A stretch of 35,408 bases of DNA from Comamonas sp. lk. GTDB taxonomy: Bacteria; Pseudomonadota; Gammaproteobacteria; Burkholderiales; Burkholderiaceae_C. Each line of letters starts with the position of its first letter. Position 1 is the stretch's first letter. Below the pieces are notes generated by a model. That model was not told the origin of the DNA and made no database searches. It saw only the letters and a program-made list of their open reading frames with translations. The position numbers were made by a program, and so were the translations under genes. The stretch covers positions 1 to 35,408 of the forward strand of contig CAMAQV010000031.1 in NCBI GenBank assembly GCA_945860595.1, given 5' to 3'. Shown piece after piece: positions 27,659 to 35,408 of the stretch.

Positions 27659-27832
27659 TTATTTGCGGCGGTGGTAGTACAGGGCTGCGGCGCCGACGAG
27701 GGCCAACACGCCCCAGATGTCGGTGGCGTGCCAGTGGCTTCCGTCCATGCCATGGCCTTCATGGGCCCAGGTGGCCGTGCTTGCGGCAAGCATGGTGAGG
27801 GCGGTAATAACTTGCATAGCGAATGCGGACAT
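27659..27832 (-). CDS. Small His-rich membrane/periplasmic protein in the urease operon
   Basis: This frame of 57 residues runs from ATG 27832 to TAA 27659 between ureA and ureB. It reads as a signal-peptide-like N-terminus (MSAFAMQVITALTMLAAS, probable cleavage after ATWA), a short His-rich segment HEGHGMDGSHWHATD, one membrane segment WGVLALVGAAALYY, and a basic end HHRRK-like (YYHRRK). AAGGAG lies six bases before the ATG. Upstream and downstream spacing (34 bp to ureA, 3 bp to ureB) fit an operon gene. The His/Met-rich stretch could bind nickel, by analogy with the HupE/UreJ permease often located in urease operons, but this is far too short to be a permease. The family was not recognised and the function is inferred from context only. 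Confidence 0.75.
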   Translation of the reverse strand: MSAFAMQVITALTMLAASTATWAHEGHGMDGSHWHATDIWGVLALVGAAALYYHRRK

Positions 27833-27866
27833 AGCGGTCTCCTTACTGAATAGATGGTCGGTGCGT

Positions 27867-28169
27867 TTACACGATTGGCTGGTGCACGGTCACCAGCTTG
27901 GTGCCGTCAGGGAAGCTGGCTTCCACCTGGATATCGGGAATCATTTCGGCAATGCCCTCCATCACGTCGGCACGGGTCAGAACGCTGCGACCTTCGCTCA
28001 TCAGCTGGGCCACGGTTTTTCCATCGCGGGCGCCTTCCATGACCGCGGCACTGATCAGGGCAATGGCTTCCGGGTAATTGAGCTTGAGGCCACGCGCCTT
28101 GCGCCGCTCGGCCAAGAGGGCGGCGGTAAATATCAGCAGCTTGTCTTTTTCGCGCGGTGTGAGTTCCAT
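27867..28169 (-). CDS. ureA: Urease gamma subunit
   Basis: This is the small structural subunit of urease, 100 residues from ATG 28169. The text [76 protein letters not shown] (in pieces) is characteristic. Upstream in-frame starts lie in the intergenic region and would add over 90 unconserved residues, so they are rejected. It is the first urease gene on this strand. A sigma-54-type promoter lies about 50-60 bases upstream. In many Burkholderiales ureD precedes ureA, but here the upstream gene is the divergent urtA. Confidence 0.97.
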   Translation of the reverse strand: MELTPREKDKLLIFTAALLAERRKARGLKLNYPEAIALISAAVMEGARDGKTVAQLMSEGRSVLTRADVMEGIAEMIPDIQVEASFPDGTKLVTVHQPIV

Positions 28170-28216
28170 CGTGGTGTGTCCGGGGTGAATGCGTGGCAAT
28201 GGTAACCAGCTTGCTT

Positions 28217-28232
28217 CGCAAGTGACATGCCT
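28217..28232 (-). promoter_or_regulatory. Probable sigma-54 promoter of the urease operon
   Basis: Read on the minus strand the bases are AGGCATGTCACTTGCG. GG (28231-28230) and GC (28219-28218) are separated by exactly ten bases, and the -12 element TTGC is perfect. The -24 element GGCATG differs from consensus GGCACG at one base. Transcription would begin near 28206, about 37 bases before the ureA ATG. No good sigma-70 promoter was seen in this orientation. Confidence 0.55.
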
Positions 28233-28282
28233 GCATGCGCAGACGCGCGCGCCCTGTCGTGCTCCGCACCGAACTGACGCGG

Positions 28283-28299
28283 CGCAACCTTGTGGTGCG
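28283..28299. promoter_or_regulatory. NtrC-like binding site 1 between ureA and urtA
   Basis: CGCAACCTTGTGGTGCG has the GC-N11-GC spacing of NtrC sites (consensus TGCACC-N5-GGTGCA) and a perfect right half TGGTGC, with an imperfect left half. Its centre (28291) lies about 129 bases upstream of the predicted urtA start and about 85 bases upstream of the predicted ureA start, within normal enhancer range for both. Confidence 0.5.
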
Positions 28300-28314
28300 C
28301 CTACCTTGGAAAAA

Positions 28315-28344
28315 CGCTCTTGAATGGTGCCGAAATTGGCACCA
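28315..28344. promoter_or_regulatory. NtrC-like binding site 2 and adjoining inverted repeat
   Basis: CGCTCTTGAATGGTGCC (28315-28331) again has GC-N11-GC spacing and a perfect TGGTGC half. Its centre (28323) is 32 bases, three helical turns, from site 1. TGGTGCC (28325-28331) is also one arm of a perfect inverted repeat with GGCACCA (28338-28344) across six bases, so a third overlapping half-site is present. The left half of site 2 is poor. Confidence 0.45.
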
Positions 28345-28393
28345 GTGCGAGGCCTGAATCGGCCTTGCCTGCTGCGCCGCAGCATGAGCGTAC

Positions 28394-28410
28394 TTGGCAC
28401 GGTCGTTGCG
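28394..28410 (+). promoter_or_regulatory. Probable sigma-54 promoter of urtABCDE
   Basis: TTGGCACGGTCGTTGCG matches the sigma-54 consensus TTGGCACG-N4-TTGCA at all but the last base. GG (28396-28397) and GC (28408-28409) are separated by ten bases. Transcription would start near 28420, giving a leader of about 53 bases before the urtA ATG at 28473. The remaining bases of the 303-base gap (28170-28472) show no gene. Confidence 0.75.
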
Positions 28411-28472
28411 AAACCACTTTCGCGTCTAGCGATGCGTTCCATTTCATTACCTGTTGCCTGGAGTTATCACAC

Positions 28473-29744
28473 ATGTCAAATCGTCGGGGTCACCTTAAAT
28501 TACTGGCTATGTCCGCTGCGCTGGTCGGCGCAAACCTCTTGTCCCTGCCGCAGGCACAGGCCGCTGAGACCATCAAGGTCGGCGTGCTGCACAGCCTCTC
28601 GGGCACCATGGCCATTTCCGAGACCGTGTTGAAAGACACCGTGCTCATGGCCATTGACGAGATCAACAAAAAGGGCGGCGTGCTGGGCAAGCAGCTCGAG
28701 CCCGTGGTGGTTGACCCTGCGTCCAACTGGCCGCTTTTCGCCGAGAAGACCAAGCAGCTGCTGGGTCAGGACAAAGTCGCGGTGATCTTTGGCTGCTGGA
28801 CCTCGGTGTCGCGCAAGTCGGTGCTGCCGGTGGTGGAAGAAATGAACGGTTTGCTGTTCTACCCCGTGCAGTACGAGGGTGAAGAGCTGTCCAAAAACGT
28901 GTTCTACACCGGTGCTGCGCCCAACCAGCAGGCCATCCCCGCCGTTGACTATTTGATGAGCGCAGACGGCGGCGGTGCCAAGCGCTGGGTCTTGCTGGGT
29001 ACCGACTACGTCTACCCCCGCACCACCAACAAAATCCTGCGTGCCTACCTGAAGTCCAAAGGCGTGAAAGACAGTGACATCGACGAGAAATACACCCCGT
29101 TTGGCCACAGCGATTACCAAACCATCGTGGCCGACATCAAGAAATTCTCAGCCGGTGGCAAGACCGCCGTGGTGTCCACTATCAACGGTGACTCCAACGT
29201 GCCCTTCTACAAAGAGCTGGGCAACGCAGGCTTGAAGGCCAAAGACGTGCCCGTGGTGGCGTTCAGCGTGGGTGAAGAAGAGCTGCGCGGTGTGGACACC
29301 AAGCCGCTGGTGGGCCACTTGGCGGCATGGAACTACTTCATGAGCATCAAGAACCCCACCAACGATGCCTTCATCAAGAAGTGGAGCGACTACGCCAAGG
29401 CCAAGGGCATTGCCGGCCATAAAGACAAGCCTTTGACCAATGACCCGATGGAAGCCACCTACATCGGCATCAATATGTGGAAGCAGGCGGTAGAAAAAGC
29501 CAAGTCCACCGATGTCGACAAAGTGATTGCCGCCATGGCAGGTCAGACCTTCAAAGCGCCCAGCGGCATCACCTCCAAGATGGATGAGAAGAACCACCAT
29601 CTGCACAAGTCGGTCTTCATTGGCGAGATCAAAGCCGATGGCCAGTTCAACGTGGTGTGGAAGACACCCGGGCCTGTCAAGGCCAAGCCATGGAGCCCGT
29701 TCATTGAAGGCAACGACAAGAAGCCTGATGAGCCTGCCAAATAA
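28473..29744 (+). CDS. urtA: Urea ABC transporter substrate-binding protein
   Basis: UrtA is a periplasmic type I solute-binding protein that captures urea (or short amides) for the UrtBC channel. It has 423 residues from ATG 28473. The N-terminal signal peptide (RRGHLKLLAMSAALVGANLL, cleavage near AQA/AETIKVG) is clear. The mature fold shows IKVGVLHSLSGTMAISE, VIFGCWTSVSRKSVLPV, GLLFYPVQYEGEE, and LGTDYVYPRTTNKI, all typical of UrtA rather than branched-chain amino-acid binders. GGAG lies nine bases before the start. In-frame starts further upstream lie inside the sigma-54 promoter region and are rejected. It is first in urtABCDE and is followed by a strong hairpin. Confidence 0.96.
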   Translation: MSNRRGHLKLLAMSAALVGANLLSLPQAQAAETIKVGVLHSLSGTMAISETVLKDTVLMAIDEINKKGGVLGKQLEPVVVDPASNWPLFAEKTKQLLGQDKVAVIFGCWTSVSRKSVLPVVEEMNGLLFYPVQYEGEELSKNVFYTGAAPNQQAIPAVDYLMSADGGGAKRWVLLGTDYVYPRTTNKILRAYLKSKGVKDSDIDEKYTPFGHSDYQTIVADIKKFSAGGKTAVVSTINGDSNVPFYKELGNAGLKAKDVPVVAFSVGEEELRGVDTKPLVGHLAAWNYFMSIKNPTNDAFIKKWSDYAKAKGIAGHKDKPLTNDPMEATYIGINMWKQAVEKAKSTDVDKVIAAMAGQTFKAPSGITSKMDEKNHHLHKSVFIGEIKADGQFNVVWKTPGPVKAKPWSPFIEGNDKKPDEPAK

Positions 29745-29782
29745 AGCCGTCGGCGCGCATACCGCGCGCTGTTGACTGCGCG

Positions 29783-29807
29783 CGCGCCGCCGGGCTTCGG
29801 CGGCGCG
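29783..29807 (+). terminator. GC-rich hairpin between urtA and urtB
   Basis: A perfect ten-base stem, CGCGCCGCCG (29783-29792) with CGGCGGCGCG (29798-29807), closes a five-base loop GGCTT. No T tract follows, so it is more likely an attenuating or mRNA-stabilising element than a full terminator. It could lower permease expression relative to the binding protein while keeping all five urt genes on one transcript. Confidence 0.6.
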
Positions 29808-29858
29808 TGGCGAAGCCAGTCTCCACTCTCCTCAAAACTTATTTTTTGACTGGTCCTG

Positions 29859-31445
29859 ATGGTGTTTCTGCGTGTTTGTTGTGGTCTGTTTCTGGTCTGG
29901 ATGTCTGGCTGCTATGCCCTGACGCCCGAGGCAGCGTTGGCCATGGCGCGGGGCGAGGGCAGCGCCCGCATCCAGGCTGTGCAGGCCGCTGTCGCACAAG
30001 CAGACGCACCGACCTTGGTATTCATCCAGGCCCTGGCGGAAGACGCCGTCAAAATCGTGGACAACAAGCCCCTTATTTTTCAAGGTGACACAGCTCTTGA
30101 CGCTGTCACCGGCGCACCTGTGGTGCTGAACGCAGAGGCGCTCGCTGCCGCAGAAGATGTGGTCAACAACAACCGCATGCGCGGTGAACTGGACAACGCC
30201 CTGGCCGCGCTCAAATTGCTCGCTCCGGAGGCGACTGTCCGGCGCGCTGCGGCCAGGAGTTTGCAAGGCCAGGTCGGTGAGGCGCAGCTGCCGCTGCTGG
30301 AGCGTGCGCTGGCGCAGGAAACCGAATCGGATATCGCCCAGGCTCTGGGCCAATTGCGGGCGGCTGCTTTGCTGGCTAGCACAGACGAAGGCCGCCGCGT
30401 CGAGGCCGCACGGGTGCTGGGTGCCAGCAGCCAGGCGGCGACCCAGACTCTGTTGGCCGAGCGCCTGGCTATGGAGCCCTCGCCGGCCGTGCGCCAGGTC
30501 TTGCAGCGCAGCCTGTCCGACGTGAAAGCCCGGCTTGCCTGGGGCGACCGCTTCGGTGTGGTGTTTAGCGGTATCAGCCTGGGTTCCATTCTGTTGCTGG
30601 TGGCGCTTGGGCTTGCGATCACATATGGCCTCATGGGCGTGATCAACATGGCGCACGGTGAGTTGATGATGATTGGCGCCTACGCAACCTACTGCGTGCA
30701 GTTGCTGTTTCAAAAGTTCTTGCCCGGCGCTTTCCACTGGTATTTGCTGGCCAGCGTGCCGGTCGCTTTTCTGGCGTCGGCGCTGGTCGGCGCAGTGCTG
30801 GAGCGCGGGGTGATCCGCTTTTTATACGGTCGGCCATTGGAGACCTTGTTGGCCACCTGGGGTATCAGCCTGGTGCTGATGCAAGCAGTGCGCAGCCTGT
30901 TTGGCGCGCAAAACGTGGGTGTGGAAAACCCGTCCTGGATGAGCGGCGGCGTACAGGTGCTGGGCAACCTTTCACTGCCCTACAACCGCATCGTCATCAT
31001 TGCCTTCGCAGCCTGCGTCCTGTTGGGTGTGGCCTTGCTGATCGGCAAAACCCGTTTGGGTTTGTTTGTACGGGCTGTCACGCAAAACCGTCCTATTGCG
31101 TCGTGCATGGGCGTGAACACGTCCCGGGTCGATACCTATGCTTTTGCCTTGGGCTCCGGTATCGCCGGGTTGGCCGGGTGCGCGCTGAGCCAGGTCGGTA
31201 ACGTCGGGCCGGATTTGGGGCAAAGCTACATCGTTGACGCATTCATGGTCGTGGTGCTCGGCGGCGTCGGGCAACTTGCCGGCATGGTGATTGCGGCACT
31301 GGGCTTGGGCGTGCTGAACAAGTTTTTGGAGGGTCTGACCGGTGCGGTGTTGGCCAAAATTGCAGTGCTGGTGTTTATCGTTATCTTCATCCAAAAGCGC
31401 CCGCAAGGCATTTTTGCGATGAAGGGCCGCAGCGCGGAGGCCTAA
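29859..31445 (+). CDS. urtB: Urea ABC transporter permease UrtB
   Basis: UrtB is one half of the inner-membrane urea channel. It has 528 residues from ATG 29859. The first ~25 residues are hydrophobic and may be a signal segment. A ~190-residue Ala/Leu-rich helical, HEAT-like extension (about 30-225) follows, as in known UrtB. The LivH-like permease domain comes next: FGVVFSGISLGSILLLVALGLAITYGLMGVINMAHGELMMIGAY (in part) and VLERGVIRFLYGRPLETLLATWGISL. The EAA-like loop (IGKTRLGLFVRAVTQNRPIASCMGVN) contacts the ATPases. It precedes urtC, whose start is 1-4 bases after its stop. Confidence 0.95.
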   Translation: MVFLRVCCGLFLVWMSGCYALTPEAALAMARGEGSARIQAVQAAVAQADAPTLVFIQALAEDAVKIVDNKPLIFQGDTALDAVTGAPVVLNAEALAAAEDVVNNNRMRGELDNALAALKLLAPEATVRRAAARSLQGQVGEAQLPLLERALAQETESDIAQALGQLRAAALLASTDEGRRVEAARVLGASSQAATQTLLAERLAMEPSPAVRQVLQRSLSDVKARLAWGDRFGVVFSGISLGSILLLVALGLAITYGLMGVINMAHGELMMIGAYATYCVQLLFQKFLPGAFHWYLLASVPVAFLASALVGAVLERGVIRFLYGRPLETLLATWGISLVLMQAVRSLFGAQNVGVENPSWMSGGVQVLGNLSLPYNRIVIIAFAACVLLGVALLIGKTRLGLFVRAVTQNRPIASCMGVNTSRVDTYAFALGSGIAGLAGCALSQVGNVGPDLGQSYIVDAFMVVVLGGVGQLAGMVIAALGLGVLNKFLEGLTGAVLAKIAVLVFIVIFIQKRPQGIFAMKGRSAEA

Positions 31446-31449
31446 GGTG

Positions 31450-32574
31450 ATGGCGGATCTGTTTTCATCCCCCGTTCTGGCCGACTTGCCGCAGCCCGTA
31501 CCCGTGCTGGCGGGTCGTGCACGCATTGTTTGGCTGGCCGCACTGGTGCTCTTGTGCGCTGTGGTGCCGCTGCTCAATTTGATGGTGCCAGTCGATAGCG
31601 TCTTGCATATCAGTGATTTCATGGTGGCGCTGGTGGGCAAGATCATGTGCTACGCCATTTGTGCCTTGGCCATGGATTTGATCTGGGGTTACACCGGCAT
31701 TCTCAGCCTGGGCCATGGCCTGTTCTTCGCATTGGGCGGATACGCCATGGGCATGTACCTGATGCGCGAGATCGGCCTGGACGGCAATTACAAAAGCGCC
31801 TTGCCAGATTTCATGGTGTTTCTGGACTGGAAGACCCTGCCCTGGCATTGGGCGCTGAGCCATAGCCTGTTTGCCACCCTTGTACTCATCGTCTTGGTGC
31901 CAGGCTGTGTGGCTTTGGTGTTCGGCTATTTCGCTTTCCGCTCGCGCATCAAGGGCGTGTACTTTTCCATCATCACGCAGGCGCTCACTTTTGCTGCCAT
32001 GCTGCTCTTTTTCCGCAACGAGACCGGCTTTGGCGGCAACAACGGATTCACCGATTTCAAGCGCATTGCCGGGCTGCCGATTGCCACGCCGCAGATGCGC
32101 ATGTTTCTGTTTGTCTTGACCGCACTCTTTCTACTGGGCTTTTATTTGCTGGCGCGTTATCTGGTGGCGTCCAAGTTCGGGCGCGTGTTGCAGGCGGTGC
32201 GCGATGCCGAGTCGCGTCTCATGTTCAGCGGCTACGCCCCATTGGGTTACAAGCTCACCATCTGGGTTATTTCTGCGGTGATGTGCGGCGTGGCCGGGGC
32301 CTTGTATGTGCCGCAGGTCGGCATCATCAACCCCAGCGAAATGAGCCCTGCCAACTCGATTGAGATTGCCGTGTGGGCTGCGGTGGGTGGACGCGCCACG
32401 CTGATCGGCCCCATCGTCGGTGCGTTTTTGGTTAACGGTGCCAAGAGCTGGTTGACGGTGGCTTACCCTGAGTTCTGGCTGTACTTTCTGGGTGCGCTGT
32501 TCATTGTCGTCACCTTGTTTCTGCCGCAGGGCGTGATCGGTTTGCTGCGCCGCCTGCGGGGGCAGCAGGCATGA
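31450..32574 (+). CDS. urtC: Urea ABC transporter permease UrtC
   Basis: This second permease subunit of the urea channel is LivM-like, with 374 residues from ATG 31450. GTG 31447 is an alternative one codon upstream, and GGAGG at 31436-31440 could serve either. Membrane segments include AALVLLCAVVPLLNLM, GKIMCYAICALAMDLIWGYTGILSLGHGLFFALGGYAMGM (in part) and TLVLIVLVPGCVALVFGYFAFRS. The ATPase-contact loop reads RVLQAVRDAESRLMFSGYAP. The GHGLFF and NNGFTDF motifs are typical of UrtC. Its TGA overlaps the urtD ATG by four bases (ATGA). Confidence 0.95.
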   Translation: MADLFSSPVLADLPQPVPVLAGRARIVWLAALVLLCAVVPLLNLMVPVDSVLHISDFMVALVGKIMCYAICALAMDLIWGYTGILSLGHGLFFALGGYAMGMYLMREIGLDGNYKSALPDFMVFLDWKTLPWHWALSHSLFATLVLIVLVPGCVALVFGYFAFRSRIKGVYFSIITQALTFAAMLLFFRNETGFGGNNGFTDFKRIAGLPIATPQMRMFLFVLTALFLLGFYLLARYLVASKFGRVLQAVRDAESRLMFSGYAPLGYKLTIWVISAVMCGVAGALYVPQVGIINPSEMSPANSIEIAVWAAVGGRATLIGPIVGAFLVNGAKSWLTVAYPEFWLYFLGALFIVVTLFLPQGVIGLLRRLRGQQA

Positions 32575-33452
32575 CGCCCGAACTGATGGACCAGGGCGCG
32601 CAGCGCATCGCGGCGCTGCAAGAGGCCCACATGCGCCAGGCCTTGCAAACGGCATCGGGCGGGCGCGAGGCCGGGTTTGGCCGGCGCATAGACGCCGAGG
32701 CTTTGGACCTGACGCACGGTCGCATCTTGTATCTGGAAGACGTGAGTGTGAGCTTTGACGGTTTCAAAGCGATCAACCGTTTGTCACTGGACATCGCCCC
32801 GGGTGAGTTGCGCTGCATCATTGGCCCCAATGGCGCGGGCAAAACCACCATGATGGACATCATCACCGGCAAGACCCGGCCCGATGCAGGCAGCGTGTTC
32901 TTCGGCAGCACCATCGACCTGCTGCGCCACACCGAAGCCGAGATTGCCCAGCTCGGCATCGGGCGCAAGTTCCAAAAGCCCACCGTGTTCGAGCAACTCA
33001 CGGTGTTCGAGAACCTGGAGCTCGCGCTCAAAACCCACAAAGGGGTGGCGCAATCGCTGCGATACCGCCGCAGCGCCGCCCATGACCAGCGTCTGTGCGA
33101 GGTGTTGGAGACCATCGCATTACAAGACAGTCTGGCGCGCCAAGCCGGCAAACTCAGCCACGGGCAAAAGCAGTGGCTGGAGATCGGCATGTTGCTGGTG
33201 CAAGACCCGCAACTGCTGCTACTCGACGAACCCGTGGCCGGCATGACCGACCAGGAAACCGAACGCACCGCCGAACTTTTTTTGCGCCTGAAAGGCCAGC
33301 ACTCGCTCATTGTTGTGGAGCACGACATGGCCTTCATCAAAGCCATCGCCCAGACCGTGACGGTGTTGTGTGACGGCGCGGTGCTGGCGCAAGGTCCCTT
33401 GTCACAGGTGCAGGCCGACCCGCGCGTGATCGAAGTCTATTTGGGTCGCTAA
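32571..33452 (+). CDS. urtD: Urea ABC transporter ATPase UrtD
   Basis: UrtD is a cytoplasmic ATPase of the LivG type driving urea import, with 293 residues. Walker A is IIGPNGAGKTT (about 83-93), the Q-loop segment is GIGRKFQKPTVFEQLTV, the signature is LSHGQKQWLEIGMLL and Walker B is LLLLDEPVAGMTDQE. The H-loop is VVEHDMAFI. The first ~50 residues (to about RILYLEDVSV) are an extra N-terminal segment not needed for the ABC fold. ATG 32571 overlaps the urtC stop, which supports this start over later ones. It is followed by urtE after 12 bp. Confidence 0.95.
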   Translation: MTPELMDQGAQRIAALQEAHMRQALQTASGGREAGFGRRIDAEALDLTHGRILYLEDVSVSFDGFKAINRLSLDIAPGELRCIIGPNGAGKTTMMDIITGKTRPDAGSVFFGSTIDLLRHTEAEIAQLGIGRKFQKPTVFEQLTVFENLELALKTHKGVAQSLRYRRSAAHDQRLCEVLETIALQDSLARQAGKLSHGQKQWLEIGMLLVQDPQLLLLDEPVAGMTDQETERTAELFLRLKGQHSLIVVEHDMAFIKAIAQTVTVLCDGAVLAQGPLSQVQADPRVIEVYLGR

Positions 33453-33464
33453 AGCCCTAATCCC

Positions 33465-34169
33465 ATGACCCGCACCATGCTTGAAGTCAGTTCCATCAAC
33501 CAGTACTATGGAGGCTCGCACATCCTGCGGGATGTGAGCCTGCGCGCCGCAGCGGGCCAGGTCACCGTGGTGCTGGGGCGCAACGGCGTTGGTAAATCAA
33601 CCTTGCTCAAATCCATCATGGGCCTGGTGCCCATCAAGAGCGGCAGCATCACATTGGGCGGTCAGCCGATAGACCGCGCCGCCCCCTTTGACCGGGTGCG
33701 GGCAGGGGTCGGCTATGTGCCCCAGGGCCGCGAAATTTTTGGCCGCCTGACCGTGCAGGAGAACCTCGCCATGGGCCTGGCGTCCAAGCCTGCGGGTACG
33801 CCGCTGCCGCAGCAGCTCTTTGAGTGGTTCCCGGTTCTGCATGAGATGCGCAAGCGCCGTGGCGGTGACCTCTCAGGCGGCCAGCAGCAGCAACTCGCCA
33901 TCGCCCGCGCCCTGGCCGCAGAGCCCAAACTGCTGGTTTTGGACGAACCCACCGAGGGCATTCAGCCCAGCATCATCAAAGACATTGGCCGCGTCATCCG
34001 CCAACTCGCCAGCCAGGGCGACATGGCCATCGTGCTGGTCGAGCAGTACTACGACTTTGCCCGCGAACTGGCCGATCAGTACGTCGTCATGGAGCGCGGC
34101 GCGGTGCGCGCCCATGGGCTGGGCGCAGATATGGAGCGGGACGGTGTGCGGGAGATGGTGGCGATTTAA
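33465..34169 (+). CDS. urtE: Urea ABC transporter ATPase UrtE
   Basis: UrtE is the LivF-type ATPase that pairs with UrtD at the UrtBC permeases. It has 234 residues, the standard length. Walker A is LGRNGVGKST (about 37-46), the Q-loop is YVPQGREIFGRLTVQENL, the signature is LSGGQQQQLAIARAL and Walker B is LLVLDEPTEGIQPSI. The H-loop region reads VLVEQYYDFA, with Gln in place of the usual His, as in many LivF-type proteins. It is the last gene of the urea transporter operon and converges on gyrB with 43 bp between. No terminator hairpin was recognised in that gap. Confidence 0.96.
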   Translation: MTRTMLEVSSINQYYGGSHILRDVSLRAAAGQVTVVLGRNGVGKSTLLKSIMGLVPIKSGSITLGGQPIDRAAPFDRVRAGVGYVPQGREIFGRLTVQENLAMGLASKPAGTPLPQQLFEWFPVLHEMRKRRGGDLSGGQQQQLAIARALAAEPKLLVLDEPTEGIQPSIIKDIGRVIRQLASQGDMAIVLVEQYYDFARELADQYVVMERGAVRAHGLGADMERDGVREMVAI

Positions 34170-34212
34170 GGGCGCCGTTTGGATGGATTGGCCGCAAAGG
34201 TGTCTTCCACCC

Positions 34213-35408
<1,196 letters not shown>

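Noticed and set aside
28325..28344. TGGTGCC-N6-GGCACCA read as an additional sigma-54 promoter (TTGGCACC)
   Set aside because: No TTGC lies at the required distance, so GG-N10-GC is not satisfied. The TGGCAC resemblance comes from the NtrC-like half-site.
29761..29830. CRISPR or repeat array suggested by GC-rich repeats after urtA
   Set aside because: Only one hairpin with two arms is present, and there is no series of equally spaced repeats.

Overview
The window looks like a chromosomal segment of a betaproteobacterium, most likely Burkholderiales/Comamonadaceae (Rhodoferax-like). The evidence is protein-level resemblance (ArgB, PyrC, HtpX, GyrB, an H-NS protein ending in the YRGPNGESWSGRG motif), the high-GC codon use of most genes, and the pairing of a urea ABC transporter with a urease cluster. 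No database search was possible.

Layout. (1) 1-3868 (+) is a damaged surface-polysaccharide locus, visibly more AT-rich than the rest. It holds a probable IS4-type transposase tail, a 5'-truncated membrane-protein remnant, an intact GT2 glycosyltransferase, an acyltransferase-3 gene broken by two frameshifts (one at a run of eight G), a sugar epimerase split by an in-frame TAG, and an intact phosphoglycosyl transferase. (2) 4014-6426 (+) carries an H-NS family gene with its own promoter and terminator, then a membrane-bound WbpM/CapD-type nucleotide-sugar dehydratase. (3) 6455-14089 holds housekeeping and lipid genes: argB, a double-hotdog thioesterase, an enoyl-CoA hydratase, a YciA-type thioesterase on the minus strand, an Atm1-like ABC exporter, pyrC, a DUF3025 gene and htpX. 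(4) 14077-20769 (-) is a pilGHIJ-chpA type chemosensory operon of the kind that controls type IV pili. Its first gene appears to be a pseudo-receiver fused to a true receiver. (5) 20933-22753 (-) is a COG2509-type FAD dehydrogenase. (6) 22831-28169 (-) is the urease cluster ureA, a small His-rich membrane protein, ureB, ureC, ureE, ureF, ureG. An oppositely oriented AbrB/Doc toxin-antitoxin pair sits between ureC and ureE. No ureD is present. (7) 28473-34169 (+) is urtABCDE, the urea ABC transporter. (8) 34213-35408 (-) is the 3' part of gyrB.

How the parts work together. UrtABCDE imports urea, UreABC hydrolyses it, and UreE/F/G insert nickel. The 303-bp gap between ureA and urtA contains what look like two divergent sigma-54 promoters (both GG-N10-GC). 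Between them are two NtrC-like GC-N11-GC sites whose centres are 32 bp apart. One shared nitrogen-starvation enhancer may therefore drive both uptake and hydrolysis.

The most notable observations are this bidirectional sigma-54/NtrC region, the pseudo-receiver/receiver PilG, the toxin-antitoxin pair inside the urease cluster, the unannotated 57-residue His-rich protein between ureA and ureB, the absence of ureD, and the serial breakage of the polysaccharide genes.
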